Assembly: GCF_900112065.1 (NCBI RefSeq)
Contig: NZ_FOKE01000009.1
Coordinates: 164,672 to 228,671 of the forward strand
From: Cohnella sp. OV330
Lineage (GTDB): Bacteria; Bacillota; Bacilli; Paenibacillales; Paenibacillaceae
Length of the DNA: 64,000 bases
Direction of reading: 5' to 3'
Under the pieces are notes generated by a model. It made no database searches. It saw only the letters and a list, made by a program, of their open reading frames with translations, and was not told the origin of the DNA. The translations under genes and the position numbers were made by a program. Shown one piece after another: positions 62,855-64,000 of this stretch. Position 1 is the stretch's first letter, and each line of letters begins with the position of its first letter.

Positions 62855-62950
62855 CCGGATAGCGAATTTATAGCGAGAAGCGCGAATGGGCGGCCTATGG
62901 CCGTCCATTCCGCCCGTGTTGATGCGGATGTACGAGGAGCAGCCTGGGCG

Positions 62951-63577
62951 ATGAAAAGTAAACTGATAATCCTCGGCGCCGTGCTTGTCCTCTTTGCCGT
63001 CGCTCTCTATGTCTCCGGCAGCTTCGGAGAAGGTGGCGGCTACGCGCAGGTCAGGCAGGAGAGGCAGGCGAGTCTGGATAGGCAGGGAGCTCCGGAGGGC
63101 AAGGCAAGTTTGGATGGGGAGGCAGCTCCGAGTGGACAGCGAGGTGCGGATCAGACAGAAGCGCAGCTCGAGGAGGCGCCCGATTTTACCCTGAAGGACC
63201 TGGACGGGAACGCCGTGTCGCTGCGGGACCTGCGTGGCAAGGCTGTCTATCTCAACTTCTGGACCACCTGGTGCAAATGGTGCAAAAAAGAAATGCCTGC
63301 CATGAAGCGGGTTTACGAGTCGTTCGAAGGTAGGGACCTGGCGATCGTGGCGGTCGATATAGGCGAGGGCCGCGACAAGGTCGCTACGTACATCGACCAG
63401 GGCGGTTATCCCTTCCAGGTGCTGCTCGATTCGGACAAAAGCGTGTCCAAGTCGTACCGCGTAACCTCGATTCCCGTCTCCGTGTTCGTGGACAAGGAAG
63501 GACGCGTCGCATACCGGAAGCTAGGCACGATGAAGGAAGACGAGATGCGGTTGGTCATCCAATCGCTCGTCGAATGA
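62951..63577 (+). CDS. Membrane-anchored thioredoxin-like protein (ResA/TlpA family)
   Basis: 208 residues from ATG 62951 (GAGGAG upstream). An N-terminal anchor (LIILGAVLVLFAVALYV) leads to a polar linker with an imperfect duplication (ASLDRQGAPEGK, ASLDGEAAP) and an AhpC/TSA-type thioredoxin fold: APDFTLKDLDGNAVSLRDL, the active site NFWTTWCKWCKKEMPAM (CKWC), and the cis-proline region VTSIPVSVFVDKEG. It should reduce disulfides on the outer face of the membrane. ResA in Bacillus serves cytochrome c maturation, but no such genes are nearby here; the neighbour with SWCPNT suggests another partner. Confidence 0.9.
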   Translation: MKSKLIILGAVLVLFAVALYVSGSFGEGGGYAQVRQERQASLDRQGAPEGKASLDGEAAPSGQRGADQTEAQLEEAPDFTLKDLDGNAVSLRDLRGKAVYLNFWTTWCKWCKKEMPAMKRVYESFEGRDLAIVAVDIGEGRDKVATYIDQGGYPFQVLLDSDKSVSKSYRVTSIPVSVFVDKEGRVAYRKLGTMKEDEMRLVIQSLVE

Positions 63578-63607
63578 TCATAATCGGGAAGAGATGATAT
63601 CAACCTT

Positions 63608-64000
63608 ATGAACAGCGTAGACAACAATCTGCTCTCCGCCATCGAGACGAACTGGTACAGCTTCGTCGTCGCGATTTTCGTATTCTTCATTCTGTACTTC
63701 ATGGCCAGAAAGCGCGTCGGCTTCGGCCTCCGCGTCATCACGGGCCTGGTGTTGGGCCTGCTCGCTGGCATCCTGCTGCAGAATCTGGACCTGGAAACCA
63801 AGGCGATCGCCACGTTCGGCAGCATCTACGTCAGTCTGATCAAGATGCTCGTCATCCCGCTCGTGTTCGTTTTGGTGCTCAACAGCATCGCCTCGCTGAC
63901 CAGTCTCGAATATTTGCGCAAGATCGGCTTCAAGACGTTTGCCTGGTTCCTTGGCACGACCGGCGTGGCTTCGATAATCGGGCTGCTGATCGCGCTGCTT
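63608..64000 (+). CDS. DAACS-family cation symporter, N-terminal part (possible L-cystine transporter)
   Basis: 131 residues to the window edge, still open. Membrane segments from residue 16 (FVVAIFVFFILYFMARKRVGF), then LRVITGLVLGLLAGILLQNL, a re-entrant-type SLIKMLVIPLVFVLVLNSIASL and LGTTGVASIIGLLIALL. These match the dicarboxylate/amino acid:cation symporter family; the RKRVGFGLRV start resembles TcyP cystine importers more than glutamate carriers. It lies 30 bases after the thioredoxin gene. Cystine uptake would suit the thiol theme of this end. Substrate is uncertain, since the key residues are beyond the window. Confidence 0.8.
   Translation, partial: MNSVDNNLLSAIETNWYSFVVAIFVFFILYFMARKRVGFGLRVITGLVLGLLAGILLQNLDLETKAIATFGSIYVSLIKMLVIPLVFVLVLNSIASLTSLEYLRKIGFKTFAWFLGTTGVASIIGLLIALL

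Noticed and set aside
62887..62905. Hairpin GGGCGGCC-TAT-GGCCGTCC as a terminator
   Set aside because: No U-tract, and it is followed closely by the ribosome site of the thioredoxin gene, so read-through is likely.
61490..62908. Minus-strand open frame of 472 codons
   Set aside because: Antisense to the thioredoxin/SLH gene, Arg-rich translation with no domain.
1..64000. CRISPR array, tRNA or rRNA genes
   Set aside because: Looked for regularly spaced direct repeats and for tRNA-like or rRNA-like stretches; none found.

Overview
The window looks like chromosome of a spore-forming, S-layer-bearing member of the Paenibacillaceae (Paenibacillus/Cohnella type). The reasons are five proteins with S-layer-homology (SLH) domains, a csaB-tagA-tagO secondary-cell-wall-polymer block, an alpha/beta small acid-soluble spore protein, a DegS/DegU pair, strong Shine-Dalgarno sites with many TTG starts, and GC-rich core genes. 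All real genes that I can support lie on the + strand. I see no rRNA, tRNA or CRISPR array.

Layout. (1) 1-7074: end of a phosphoglucomutase gene, a DUF5693 membrane protein, csaB (pyruvylation of the wall polymer that SLH domains bind), tagA and tagO. (2) 7301-16627: an SLH surface protein, the probable main S-layer protein (11636-14320, N-terminal SLH domains, its own codon bias, two in-frame starts) and a secreted 713-residue protein without SLH domains. (3) 16770-38199: a surface-glycan locus. It runs from a polyprenyl-phosphate sugar-1-phosphate transferase and a Wzy_C ligase-like protein through glycosyltransferases, a Wzm/Wzt exporter with a C-terminal glycan-binding-type domain, a methyltransferase and a HAD-like protein sharing 14-residue coiled-coil repeats, and a DUF6020-like membrane protein, to a GT2/DUF2304/GtrA set and rmlACBD (dTDP-L-rhamnose). 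The last glycosyltransferase is broken by an in-frame TAG. From about 22.2 to 34 kb the DNA is clearly AT-rich and includes a decayed IS110-family transposase, so this part was probably acquired. (4) 38346-39980: spore protein gene and metK with a short attenuator-like leader. (5) 40120-47126: two more SLH proteins. (6) 47473-53064: gmd, fcl, manC, ugd and galE, which make GDP-L-fucose, UDP-glucuronate and UDP-galactose. (7) 53283-58042: a secreted phosphodiester glycosidase-like protein and degS-degU. (8) 58233-64000: a promoter-to-terminator unit of about 100 nt, a low-complexity exported protein with a two-cysteine tail, an SLH protein with two thioredoxin-like domains, a ResA/TlpA-like thioredoxin and the start of a DAACS-family transporter.

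How it fits together: TagO, TagA and CsaB would build and pyruvylate the wall polymer. SLH domains of the S-layer protein and its relatives bind that polymer. The middle locus would build, export and attach a rhamnose-containing glycan to the S-layer protein, as in the known S-layer glycosylation loci of Geobacillus stearothermophilus and Paenibacillus alvei. The gmd-galE block supplies further activated sugars. The most interesting possible new biology is the methyltransferase/HAD coiled-coil pair next to Wzt, which resembles in architecture the chain-terminating molecular rulers of Gram-negative O-antigens, and the possible cell-surface thiol cluster at the right end. Both are inferences from sequence reading only.
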